64,000 nt of DNA from assembly GCF_003612565.1 (NCBI RefSeq), contig NZ_RAZG01000018.1, positions 1 to 64,000 on the forward strand. Direction: 5' to 3'. The DNA comes from Roseburia sp. 1XD42-69 (lineage in GTDB: Bacteria > Bacillota > Clostridia > Lachnospirales > Lachnospiraceae). Every line of letters starts with the position of its first letter. The stretch's first letter is position 1. Made by a program: the position numbers and the translations under genes. The notes beneath the pieces were generated by a model. It was not told the DNA's origin, ran no database searches, and saw only the letters and a program-made list of their open reading frames with translations. Shown one piece after another: positions 26,282-35,001 of this stretch.

Positions 26282-28141
26282 TTACACAATCCTTCTAAAT
26301 TTTTTTTCCAGTTCATGTTTTGTCAAGGAAATAATCGTGGGCCTTCCATGGGGGCAGAAGTAAGGGTTTTCCAGATCCAAAAGCTCGTCTATCAAAGTCT
26401 TTGCCTCTTGAAAAGATAAGGCATTGTTGCCTTTTACCGCCGCCTTGCAGGACATGGATGCTATTTTTTCCAATACCAGATCCGGGGTTTCTGATTCGTT
26501 AAGTTCCCCTGCGCCGTCTAAAATTTCAAGGAGCACCTGTTTGGCGTCCAGGGAATAGAGATTCCCCGGCACGCCGCTGATGGCGTATTCCCTTCCCCCG
26601 AAATGCCGGATGTCAAAACCAAAATCGGAAATCTCCTTTTCAAACTTCTTTAATGCACTCTCCTCCCGGATATCCAGGGACACCACAATGGGGGGAGAGA
26701 CCATCTGGGAGGTAAAGGTCTTTTCTCTTAAGAGCTTTAATGTCTTTTCATATAATACTTTTTCGTGGGCGGCGTGCTGGTCAATGATAAATAGTTTTCC
26801 CTCAAATTCCACTAGCCAGTAGGTGTCAAACACATGCCCTATAATTTTGTGGAGCTTTTTGCCATGCTCTGACAAAAATTTTCCCTCATACTGAATTTCT
26901 TCCTGCACACAGGACATATTCGGATCTGTTGGGACAGCCGGGGAAGGATGCACATTCTCTTGGCCTAAACGGGCAGGGGATTTATCAAATTTTGGTTCGT
27001 AGGGCGTATCCTGCCGGATAGAAGCTGCGATTTGACCTGCCTTTTCCTGCATCAGCCTTTGTTTTTCAAAGGGCTCCGGGGGGCGCTCTTTTGATTTTTC
27101 CGGTTTATCTTCCGGTTTTGCCCTCTCCTCCAAAGAGACGTTTCTGATATGTTCCCTGTTTAAAAGCCTTTCTCTGATACAGTCATGCAATGCCTGGTAA
27201 ATCCCTTCGTTCTGGGAAAAACGCAGTTCCATTTTTGTGGGGTGGACATTCACGTCTAACATTTCCCCGCTAAAGGTAAAATATAACAGGCAAAAGGGGT
27301 ACTGGTGCTGCATCAGGAAATTTTTGTAGGCATCTTCTATGCTTTTTGCCACCAGGGAACTTTTAATGTATCTCTGGTTGATAAAATAATTTTCAAATTC
27401 CCGGTTTCCCCTGGAAACTTCCGGTTTTCCAATATAGCCTGTCACGGAAAACAGGCTGTTTTTTTCATTTACCTCAAGAAGGGATGCGGCAATTTCCCTG
27501 CCGTAAATCTGGTAAATGGCATCCTTTGGATTATTATTCCCGGAAGTGTGGAGTTTTGTCTGATTATTTATAATAAGTTTAAAAGAAATTTCCGGGTGGG
27601 ATAAGGCGAGCCTTTGGGTGAGGGCGTGGATATAGCCCCCCTCTGTCTGGGGGGTTTTTAAAAACTTCCGCCTGGCGGGAGTATTGTAAAAGAGATTCCG
27701 CACAATAAATGTGGTGCCCTCCGGCGCCCCGATTTCCTCTAATGAAATTTCTTTTGAGCCTTCTATCACATACCGGGTGCCGGTAAGCCCGGAAATGGTT
27801 TTTGTGATAAGTTCCACCTGGGACACTGCGGCAATGCTGGATAGGGCTTCCCCCCGAAATCCTAGGGAGGAAACCGTTAATAAATCTTCCACAGATTTGA
27901 TTTTGCTGGTGGAATGGCGGAGAAATGCCAGGGGCACCTGGTCTTTTTCAATGCCCTCCCCGTTATCCGTAATGCGGATCATAGAAATGCCCCCCTCCTT
28001 GATTTCCACCGTGATGGCGGAGGCATTTGCGTCAATGGAATTTTCCACCAATTCTTTCACCACGGAGGAAGGGCGTTCCACCACTTCCCCCGCTGCAATT
28101 TTATCTATGGTTTCCTGGCTTAACGGCGCAATTTCTTTCAT
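26282..28141 (-). CDS. mutL: DNA mismatch repair protein MutL
   Basis: GHKL ATPase that couples MutS to strand removal. I take the conserved MKEIAPL start (28141); an ATG at 28177 overlapping the mutS stop is open too and could act by coupling. Motifs: RITDNGEGI and GFRGEALSSI in the ATPase; in the C-terminal domain DQHAAHEKVLYE and CPHGRPT, the endonuclease metal site found in bacteria without MutH. The 619-aa length is normal. Confidence 0.96.
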   Translation of the reverse strand: MKEIAPLSQETIDKIAAGEVVERPSSVVKELVENSIDANASAITVEIKEGGISMIRITDNGEGIEKDQVPLAFLRHSTSKIKSVEDLLTVSSLGFRGEALSSIAAVSQVELITKTISGLTGTRYVIEGSKEISLEEIGAPEGTTFIVRNLFYNTPARRKFLKTPQTEGGYIHALTQRLALSHPEISFKLIINNQTKLHTSGNNNPKDAIYQIYGREIAASLLEVNEKNSLFSVTGYIGKPEVSRGNREFENYFINQRYIKSSLVAKSIEDAYKNFLMQHQYPFCLLYFTFSGEMLDVNVHPTKMELRFSQNEGIYQALHDCIRERLLNREHIRNVSLEERAKPEDKPEKSKERPPEPFEKQRLMQEKAGQIAASIRQDTPYEPKFDKSPARLGQENVHPSPAVPTDPNMSCVQEEIQYEGKFLSEHGKKLHKIIGHVFDTYWLVEFEGKLFIIDQHAAHEKVLYEKTLKLLREKTFTSQMVSPPIVVSLDIREESALKKFEKEISDFGFDIRHFGGREYAISGVPGNLYSLDAKQVLLEILDGAGELNESETPDLVLEKIASMSCKAAVKGNNALSFQEAKTLIDELLDLENPYFCPHGRPTIISLTKHELEKKFRRIV

Positions 28142-28170
28142 GCTGGCTTCTTTTCCTTTCATGGCAGATT

Positions 28171-30834
28171 TTACCATCGGTTTTTTACTTTGTTCTGGAG
28201 TTCATAAAGTTTGTTTAAGGCTTCCACTGGGGTTAAGTTTCCAATATCCACATCCCTAAGCTCCGCAATGATATCGTCATCCCTTACCGTGTCAAAGAGG
28301 GACATCTGCCGCATGTCCACCTCGTCTAAAAGTGTTTTTTTCTTTTTCACCTCGGAGACGTTTACCGGGATATTTTTTGCAATATCAGCGATATCATTGG
28401 CACTTAGTTCTTCCACAATAGCTTTTGCCCGCTCTAAGACAGTGGAGGGCAGCCCGGCTAGTTTTGCCACCTGGATGCCGTAACTCTTATCCGCCCCTCC
28501 CGGGACAATTTTCCGCAGGAATACAATGTCCTCCCCTTTTTCTTTTACGGCAATGCAGTAATTGTTCACATTGTCAAGCTTGCCCTCTAATTCTGTAAGC
28601 TCATGGTAATGTGTGGCAAACAATGTTTTTGCCCCTAAAAGTTTTGGGTTGCTGATGTGCTCCACCACCGCCCAGGCTATGCCCAGTCCGTCAAAAGTGC
28701 TGGTTCCCCTGCCGATTTCATCTAAAATCAAAAGGGAGTTTCCTGTGGCGTTCCGCAAAATGTTTGCCACTTCGGTCATTTCCACCATAAAAGTGCTTTG
28801 TCCGCTGGCCAGGTCGTCCGACGCCCCCACCCTTGTAAAAATCCGGTCCACAATGCCGATATCCGCAGAGTCCGCCGGGACAAAGCTTCCGATTTGGGCC
28901 ATAAGGACAATGAGGGCGGTCTGGCGCATATAGGTGGATTTTCCCGCCATATTTGGCCCGGTGATAATGGAAATCCGGTGTTTATCGTTGTTTAAATAAG
29001 TGTCGTTTTTGATAAACATGTCGTTTGGAATCATTTTTTCCACTACCGGGTGACGGCCTCCTTTGATGTCTATGGTGCCCTTTTGATTTAATTTGGGACG
29101 GCAGTAATGGTTCTGTTCCGCCACATAGGCAAGGCTGGAAAGGACATCCAGCTTTGCCACGGCTTTTGCCGTCTTTTGGATTCTTGCCACTTCCCCGGAT
29201 ACCTTTTCCCGCAAAGCGGCAAAAAGCTCGTATTCCAGTACGGAAAGCTTATCTTCCGCCCCTAAAATCACATCCTCTAACTCCTTTAATTCCGGGGTGA
29301 TAAAGCGCTCCGCATTTGCCAGGGTCTGCTTTCTGGTAAAATACTCCGGCACCAGTTCTTTAAAGGAATTTGTCACCTCAAGATAATAGCCGAAAACCTT
29401 GTTATATTTGATTTTCAAGTTTTTTATCCCGGTTTTTTCCCGCTCTTTTTCTTCTAACTGGGCGAGCCAGGCTTTTCCTTCAGTTTTCGCCTTCCGAAGC
29501 CTGTCCACCTCCTCATTGTACCCCTCTTTTAGTATGCCCCCCTCGTGGAGAAGAATCGGGGGATCTTCCTCTATTGCAGCAAAGATCCAGCTATAGATAT
29601 CCTCCAAGGTATCCATTTCCTCTGCAATTTCCTTCAACTGTCCTTTTTTAAAATCCTGTAACAGTTGTTTAATGGGGGGCAGCATGTGGATGGAGTTTCG
29701 GAATGCAATAAAATCCCTGGGGTTTGCTGTCTGGTAGGTGATTCTTGTAATCAGCCGTTCCAAATCGTAAATGGAGTTTAAGTATTCCCGAAGCTCTTCC
29801 CTTGTGATAGCCTGGCTGTTTAACTCTTCTATGGCGTCAAGCCTTCCCTTTATCTCCTGCTTCTCCACCAGAGGCTGCTCTAAATAAGACCGGAGCATCC
29901 TGGCCCCCATGGCTGTTTTTGTCTTATCAAGAACCCATAAGAGGGATCCTTTTTTTGATTTTTCCCGCAAAGTCTCCACCAGTTCCAGATTTCTTCTGGT
30001 GGAACTGTCAATAAGCATAAATTTTCCTGTGGTGTAGGAATGAATCACAGACATATGGGCCAGAGAATTTTTCTGGGTCTCATAGAGATATTTTAGCAGG
30101 GAGCCTGCCGCAATGCTGCCGCAGGGAAAATCATTTAGGCCAAGGCCCTCTAAGCTATGTACTTTAAAATGTTCTTTTAAAATCCCAAAAGCTGTCTCAT
30201 CCCCAAAATACCAGGCGTCTAATGCGCTGATACAGATGTTCAGCCTGTTTTCCATATCTGTTAGGTCAATGCCGCTCATGTAAAAAGCTTCATTGCACAC
30301 AATTTCCGATGGGGCGTATTTTGAGATTTCATCCGTAAGTTTCCGCTCGCTGTCCACTTCCGTTACAAAAAAATCCCCGGTGCTCACATCCGCAACCCCT
30401 ACGCCGTATTTATCCGCCAAATAGACAACGCACATAATATAATTGTTTTTTGTCTCATCTAACGCCTGGGAATCTGTGGTGGTTCCCGGGGTGACAATGC
30501 GCACTACTTCCCGTTTTACCATGCCCTTTGCCATTTTAGGGTCTTCCACCTGCTCGCAGATGGCCACTTTATATCCCTTTTTCACCAGACGGTTTAAATA
30601 TCCTTCCACCGCATGGTAAGGGACGCCGCACATGGGCGCCCGCTCTTTTAAACCGCAGCTTTTTCCAGTAAGGGTAATCTCAAGCTCCTTTGACACAGTG
30701 ATGGCGTCCTCAAAAAACATTTCATAAAAATCTCCCAGACGGTAAAAGAGAATACACCCGGGGTTTTCTTCTTTTGTTTTTAGGTAATGCTGCATCATAG
30801 GGGTCAGCTCATTCATATCTATATCTCTCTTCAT
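28171..30834 (-). CDS. mutS: DNA mismatch repair protein MutS
   Basis: Mismatch recognition ATPase, 887 residues. The mismatch-wedge motif FYE is at 36-38, the Walker A GPNMAGKSTYMRQ near 620, and the signature DEIGRGTSTFDG follows. The ATG overlaps the stop of the upstream FAD gene (ATGA) with AAAGGA six bases before it. mutL follows directly, so both are made together. Confidence 0.98.
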   Translation of the reverse strand: MKRDIDMNELTPMMQHYLKTKEENPGCILFYRLGDFYEMFFEDAITVSKELEITLTGKSCGLKERAPMCGVPYHAVEGYLNRLVKKGYKVAICEQVEDPKMAKGMVKREVVRIVTPGTTTDSQALDETKNNYIMCVVYLADKYGVGVADVSTGDFFVTEVDSERKLTDEISKYAPSEIVCNEAFYMSGIDLTDMENRLNICISALDAWYFGDETAFGILKEHFKVHSLEGLGLNDFPCGSIAAGSLLKYLYETQKNSLAHMSVIHSYTTGKFMLIDSSTRRNLELVETLREKSKKGSLLWVLDKTKTAMGARMLRSYLEQPLVEKQEIKGRLDAIEELNSQAITREELREYLNSIYDLERLITRITYQTANPRDFIAFRNSIHMLPPIKQLLQDFKKGQLKEIAEEMDTLEDIYSWIFAAIEEDPPILLHEGGILKEGYNEEVDRLRKAKTEGKAWLAQLEEKEREKTGIKNLKIKYNKVFGYYLEVTNSFKELVPEYFTRKQTLANAERFITPELKELEDVILGAEDKLSVLEYELFAALREKVSGEVARIQKTAKAVAKLDVLSSLAYVAEQNHYCRPKLNQKGTIDIKGGRHPVVEKMIPNDMFIKNDTYLNNDKHRISIITGPNMAGKSTYMRQTALIVLMAQIGSFVPADSADIGIVDRIFTRVGASDDLASGQSTFMVEMTEVANILRNATGNSLLILDEIGRGTSTFDGLGIAWAVVEHISNPKLLGAKTLFATHYHELTELEGKLDNVNNYCIAVKEKGEDIVFLRKIVPGGADKSYGIQVAKLAGLPSTVLERAKAIVEELSANDIADIAKNIPVNVSEVKKKKTLLDEVDMRQMSLFDTVRDDDIIAELRDVDIGNLTPVEALNKLYELQNKVKNRW

Positions 30835-32435
30835 GTTACATCCTTTTCTGTTGGTGCATAAATCCGGGCCACCATTTCCGCTGTTTTTAAGCCGTCCATG
30901 GCGGCAGACATAATTCCTCCTGCATATCCTGCCCCTTCCCCGCAGGGGTAAATCCCCTTGATAGGGCTTTCCAGTTTTTCATCCCGCAAAATCCGCACCG
31001 GGGAGGAGGTACGGCTCTCCACCCCGGAGAGAATTACATCCTCACGGTTAAAATCCGGGATTTTCCTGGGAAAACTTTCCATTCCCTCTATAAAAGAAGC
31101 GTATATTTCTCCCGGTAACAAGGTGTGGAGGGGGGCAAAGGCCGTATCTCCCTTTGTGCAGGAAGAAAAATTCCCGTAGGATTTAGAGAGCCTTTTATTC
31201 TTAAAATCCCCGTATAGCTGCTGGGGAATTTTACCCTGGCCCAAGTCGTAAGCTGTTTTTTCCAGGTTCCTCTGAAATGCAATTCCCGCCAAAGGCCCTT
31301 CCCCCAAAAAATCCTTTGGGGTAACAGAGACGATAATGGCGCTGTTTGCATTTTTACTGTCCCTTTTGTAATAGCTCATGCCGTTTACCGCAAGCCTTCC
31401 CTGTTCCGAAGAGGCATTGACCACGTATCCTCCCGGGCACATGCAAAAAGAATATACCCCTCTCCCATTTGTCAGGTTTGCCGTCACCTTGTAGGGGGCG
31501 GGGGGCAAAATCCCAGATGCCTCTTTACCGTGCTGGCTGACGCTAATCATTTCCTGGGGATGTTCCGCCCGAAGGCCCAGGGCAAAGGCCTTGGCCTCCA
31601 TGGGGATCTTTCTGTCAAAAAGCATCCCAAAGGTATCCCTGGCGCTGTGGCCTATGGCTAAAATCAGAATTTCAGCATCCAGCCAGGTGTCGTGGTTGAT
31701 ACAGAGCCCTGTGATTTTCCCATTCTCTGTGCGGATATCTGTCATACAGGTGTGAAAAAGAAATCTTCCCCCCATGTTTTCAATATCTTTTCGGATGGCA
31801 GGGATGACCTGGGACAATTTGTCTGTGCCAATATGGGGTTTTGCCTCATAGGCAATCTCTTTCGGGGCGCCGTGATCCATAAAAATCTCAAGGACTTTCC
31901 GGTTTCTCCCTGATTTATCTTTTACCAGGGTATTTAATTTCCCGTCGGAAAAAGTTCCAGCCCCGCCTTCCCCGAAGGATACGTTTGACTCTGTATTTAA
32001 GACGCCTGTTTCCCAGAAAAGGGAGACATCTTTCCTCCGCTCTTCTATTTTTCCTCCCCGCTCTAAAATAATAGGGCAATATCCCATTTTTGCAAGGAGA
32101 TAACCGCAAAAAAGCCCTGCCGGGCCGCTTCCCACAATGACAGGGGAATTATTTAATTTTTCCTTTCCGGGGACGGGAAAAACATATTCTTTTTTCTCCG
32201 CCAGGGAAATATTTTTATGGTTCTGCTTTTTATAAACCTTCTCTTCCTTTTCCGTCTCTGCCAGAAGGGTATACACGTAAGAAATTTCCTGTTTTTTCCT
32301 GGCATCAATGGACTGCCTTAGGATTTCCAGGGACAAAAGCTGCTCTTCTTTTATATTAAGCATCCGGCAGACTTTTTCTTTTAAATGCCGGCTGTCATGT
32401 GTAATTGGAAGTTTTAATTGTTGTATTTCTATCAT
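30831..32435 (-). CDS. FAD-dependent oxidoreductase, COG2509-like
   Basis: A 534-aa flavoprotein. After about 95 residues comes the FAD-binding GxGxxG motif (IVGSGPAGLFCGYLLAKMG), then FGEGGAGTFSDGKLNT and near the end GIYPCGEGAGYAGGI. It resembles the large uncharacterised FAD-dependent dehydrogenase group of Clostridia and Bacteroidetes. No substrate can be assigned. The ribosome site is weak. It overlaps mutS by four bases. Confidence 0.85.
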   Translation of the reverse strand: MIEIQQLKLPITHDSRHLKEKVCRMLNIKEEQLLSLEILRQSIDARKKQEISYVYTLLAETEKEEKVYKKQNHKNISLAEKKEYVFPVPGKEKLNNSPVIVGSGPAGLFCGYLLAKMGYCPIILERGGKIEERRKDVSLFWETGVLNTESNVSFGEGGAGTFSDGKLNTLVKDKSGRNRKVLEIFMDHGAPKEIAYEAKPHIGTDKLSQVIPAIRKDIENMGGRFLFHTCMTDIRTENGKITGLCINHDTWLDAEILILAIGHSARDTFGMLFDRKIPMEAKAFALGLRAEHPQEMISVSQHGKEASGILPPAPYKVTANLTNGRGVYSFCMCPGGYVVNASSEQGRLAVNGMSYYKRDSKNANSAIIVSVTPKDFLGEGPLAGIAFQRNLEKTAYDLGQGKIPQQLYGDFKNKRLSKSYGNFSSCTKGDTAFAPLHTLLPGEIYASFIEGMESFPRKIPDFNREDVILSGVESRTSSPVRILRDEKLESPIKGIYPCGEGAGYAGGIMSAAMDGLKTAEMVARIYAPTEKDVT

Positions 32436-32473
32436 TTTACACTCTTTATACTTTCATTCATTGTCACCGGAGT

Positions 32474-33700
32474 TTACTCTGCCCCGTGAAGGCCTGCCAC
32501 ATAGCCGCTGGCCCAGGCCCACTGCAGGTTGTATCCCCCGCATATGCCGTCAATATCTATCACTTCCCCGGCAAAATAAAGCCCCGTTACAAGCTTTGAC
32601 TCCAAAGTTTCGGGATTTATTTCCTCCGTATTCACCCCTCCGGCGCAGACCTGGGCATGTTCAAATCCCTTCGTGCCTGTGATGGTGATATGCATATATT
32701 TTATCTCTTCTGCAAGCTTTTTAAGTTCTCTTTCCGTAAGAATGCCTGCATTTTTGTGGATTTCTATCTCACATTCTTTTAAGAGGACAGGAATCAGCTT
32801 TTTGGGAAAAAAGCCAATCAGTGCTTCCTCACAGTCTTTTTTTGCCCCTTCCCGGTAAAAACGCCTATTTAGCTCTTCTTTTAGCTCCTCCATGGATAAA
32901 TAAGGGGTAAAATCTAAGACTGCCTGGGTATTTTTATTCTCTGCCAAGGCCCGGGCGGCAAAACGGCTGATTTGAAACACCGGGATACCGGAAATACCGT
33001 ATTCCGTAAGCTGTACTTCTCCCCTGTCCCTTGCAATAAGCTTTTGATTTACATATAATTCCACGGAAATATCCGACCGAATTCCTGCAATAGATTTGAA
33101 AAATGACTGTTTTGCCTTCAACTGCACCAAAGCAGGCACAATATCTATGAAAGTATGTCCTAATTTTTCTATATGTGGGAATAGGCTTCCGTCACTCCCT
33201 GATTTTGGGAAGGCTTTTAAGCCGCAGGCAATGATGCAGGCATCGCCGTGGAAACTGCTCTGGCTTGTCTCTATGTGAAAGCCCCTTTGGTTCTTTTTTA
33301 TCTCCTTTATGTCAGCACCTGTCACAACATTTACAGAAAGCCGTGATAATTCCATGCGCAGCACATCTAAGACAGAGGAAGCCTGTCCGCTGGCAGGGTA
33401 AAGGTAACCTTCCCGTTCTTTTGGGTATATGCCAAGCTCCAGAAAAAATTTTAAGGTATCTCCAAATCCGAACTGCTTTAAAACTGGCCATGCAAAGGAG
33501 GGATTTTCTCCTCTGTAACAGCTCTTATCCTGTACGCGGTTGGTATAATTGCACTTTCCGTTGCCGGTGGAGAGAATTTTTTTCCCCACTCGGTCCATAT
33601 GCTCTAACAGGGTGACTCCTGCCCCCTTCCTTGCCGCAGAAATTGCAGCCATTATGCCGGAAGCGCCGCCGCCGATGATTATTACTTTTTTCAATTTCAC
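32474..33700 (-). CDS. NAD(P)/FAD-dependent oxidoreductase, HI0933/YhiN (BaiN-like) family
   Basis: The 408 residues start with a Rossmann motif (IIGGGASGIMAAISAARKG, 8-26) and contain STGNGKCNYTN and the end motif GEVIDIDGICGGYNLQWA typical of this family, which includes BaiN of bile-acid 7-dehydroxylating clostridia. The natural substrate here is unknown. The GTG start at 33700 has AGG directly adjacent; a TTG two codons later (33694) fits the ribosome site better. It is the first gene after a consensus promoter. Confidence 0.88.
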   Translation of the reverse strand: MKLKKVIIIGGGASGIMAAISAARKGAGVTLLEHMDRVGKKILSTGNGKCNYTNRVQDKSCYRGENPSFAWPVLKQFGFGDTLKFFLELGIYPKEREGYLYPASGQASSVLDVLRMELSRLSVNVVTGADIKEIKKNQRGFHIETSQSSFHGDACIIACGLKAFPKSGSDGSLFPHIEKLGHTFIDIVPALVQLKAKQSFFKSIAGIRSDISVELYVNQKLIARDRGEVQLTEYGISGIPVFQISRFAARALAENKNTQAVLDFTPYLSMEELKEELNRRFYREGAKKDCEEALIGFFPKKLIPVLLKECEIEIHKNAGILTERELKKLAEEIKYMHITITGTKGFEHAQVCAGGVNTEEINPETLESKLVTGLYFAGEVIDIDGICGGYNLQWAWASGYVAGLHGAE

Positions 33701-33743
33701 ACCTGATTTCTCATAGGAAAGGTTTCAAAATTCTACGTGAACC

Positions 33744-33772
33744 ATTTTAGCATAAGGAAAATAAAGATTCAA
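33744..33772 (-). promoter_or_regulatory. Sigma-A promoter of the long repair/shape operon
   Basis: TTGAAT (33767-33772) and TAAAAT (33744-33749) on the minus strand are 17 bases apart, with TGC extending the -10. It lies 44 bases before the first gene of the run reaching to 13646. Confidence 0.75.
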
Positions 33773-33796
33773 CGGAAAATTTAAAGATTTCCCACA

Positions 33797-34549
33797 TTAA
33801 AACATATAATACAAAATCCCATAGAGCTCCCGCACATAAAACGTGGGCAGGTACAAAAAGAAAGTATGGCTGGGAGTGCTGTAGCTCTTTATGCCCAGTT
33901 TTTCCGCCGCAGCATTTGCCCGGTATTCATGAAATTCGCTGGTGATAATAGTAATTGGCCCTTCTAAGCCCTGCTCTTTTAAAATATCCAGGGAAAATTT
34001 TAAATTTTCATTGGTGTTGGTAGACTTGTCCTCTTTTAACAGCCGTTCCGGCCCAATCCCTTTTTCTGTCAGATAGCGGTACATACACTCCGCCTCACTG
34101 ATATCCTCCCCAGGCCCCTGTCCCCCGGAAAGGACACAGTGGGCTTTTTCATTTTCCGACAGATATTTATATGCCGCTTTTAAACGCTCGTTTAATACTG
34201 TGCTGGGACGTTCCCCCTTCACACTGCATCCAAGCACCACCGCTGTGGTATTTTCCGGGGGATGGTGCATGGCTGCGCCCACAATTTTCACCGTTTCCCA
34301 CAAAGCCACAAGGGCCACCACCAGCAGAAAGAGAGACATACAGATCAATACCGTTTTCCCTGCAAAATTCCGCCATAAAAAGTTCAAAAAAATATGTACT
34401 CTCTGATAAAAAATCCCATAAAAAACTACCAGAGCAGACAAAGCCATGCCTGTCACGCTCCCGATGCTAAAAATTGCAAAAGACGGCAGGGCAAACCACA
34501 GGAAAAATATTGCACCTATTGCTGTTATTACTATATGTAACCGACTCAT
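33797..34549 (-). CDS. YdcF/DUF218-family membrane protein
   Basis: The frame is open for 86 codons further upstream, but GGAGGAAAATC directly before the ATG at 34549 fixes the start, giving 250 residues. Three membrane helices (about 5-85) precede a DUF218 domain (about 95-240) with AVVLGCSVKGERPS, VLSGGQGPGEDISEAECM and TITSEFHEYRA. The related ElyC affects envelope lipid carriers; the biochemical role here is unknown. Confidence 0.9.
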   Translation of the reverse strand: MSRLHIVITAIGAIFFLWFALPSFAIFSIGSVTGMALSALVVFYGIFYQRVHIFLNFLWRNFAGKTVLICMSLFLLVVALVALWETVKIVGAAMHHPPENTTAVVLGCSVKGERPSTVLNERLKAAYKYLSENEKAHCVLSGGQGPGEDISEAECMYRYLTEKGIGPERLLKEDKSTNTNENLKFSLDILKEQGLEGPITIITSEFHEYRANAAAEKLGIKSYSTPSHTFFLYLPTFYVRELYGILYYMF

Positions 34550-34661
34550 GATTTTCCTCCGTAAAAATAGAATTTTGTCACAGAATCTCCTGCCTGCGGT
34601 AACATTCTGCAATGTAGCGGCATTTTTTAACATTATCATATTCCCCCATCCGGATTTGACA

Positions 34662-34880
34662 TTAGGTGATAAATTCATCCGCCGCTTTCGCAATTGGTTC
34701 ACAATGCAGCACATCCGCATAACGGTAAATTCTTTCCAATCTCTCCCGTCCCAGGCAATCCACAATCTCGGAACGTTTTCTCTTCCTGTCCCTGCCCATA
34801 TATTCAATTAAACCGCAGGTAAATGTATATTTATCGTAATTTACAATCTTTATCTGTAATGGTTTTGAACTACTTCTCAT
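34662..34880 (-). CDS. Hypothetical 72-aa protein
   Basis: The frame reads an ordinary soluble composition, basic in the middle (GRDRKRKRSEIVDCLG) with a C-terminal helix ending KAADEFIT. AGG lies close to the ATG but the ribosome site is weak. I do not recognise a family. It is upstream of the DUF218 gene and divergent from the metallophosphoesterase fusion. It could be a small regulator or a chance ORF. Confidence 0.5.
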   Translation of the reverse strand: MRSSSKPLQIKIVNYDKYTFTCGLIEYMGRDRKRKRSEIVDCLGRERLERIYRYADVLHCEPIAKAADEFIT

Positions 34881-34928
34881 TTTACCTGATTTTACGGCAA
34901 TTTACAAACAATATTATAAAAATCCCCC

Positions 34929-34967
34929 CGATTTTCAGTAGCTTTTTCCACTGAAATCGTTTATAGT
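34929..34967 (+). promoter_or_regulatory. Palindrome and -10 upstream of the phosphoesterase-rubrerythrin gene
   Basis: CGATTTTCAGT (34929-34939) and ACTGAAATCG (34950-34959) form an inverted repeat with one bulged base. TATAGT (34962-34967) directly follows as a possible -10; the -35 position has no consensus hexamer and falls inside the palindrome, the layout of a regulated promoter. Operator function is inference. Confidence 0.45.
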
Positions 34968-35001
34968 GTAGGAAGAAACTATCTTAAAAAGGAGGATTTC
35001 C

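Noticed and set aside
34550-34807. 86-residue N-terminal extension of the DUF218 protein
   Set aside because: A strong GGAGG directly before the ATG at 34549, and the membrane helix right after it, mark the true start.
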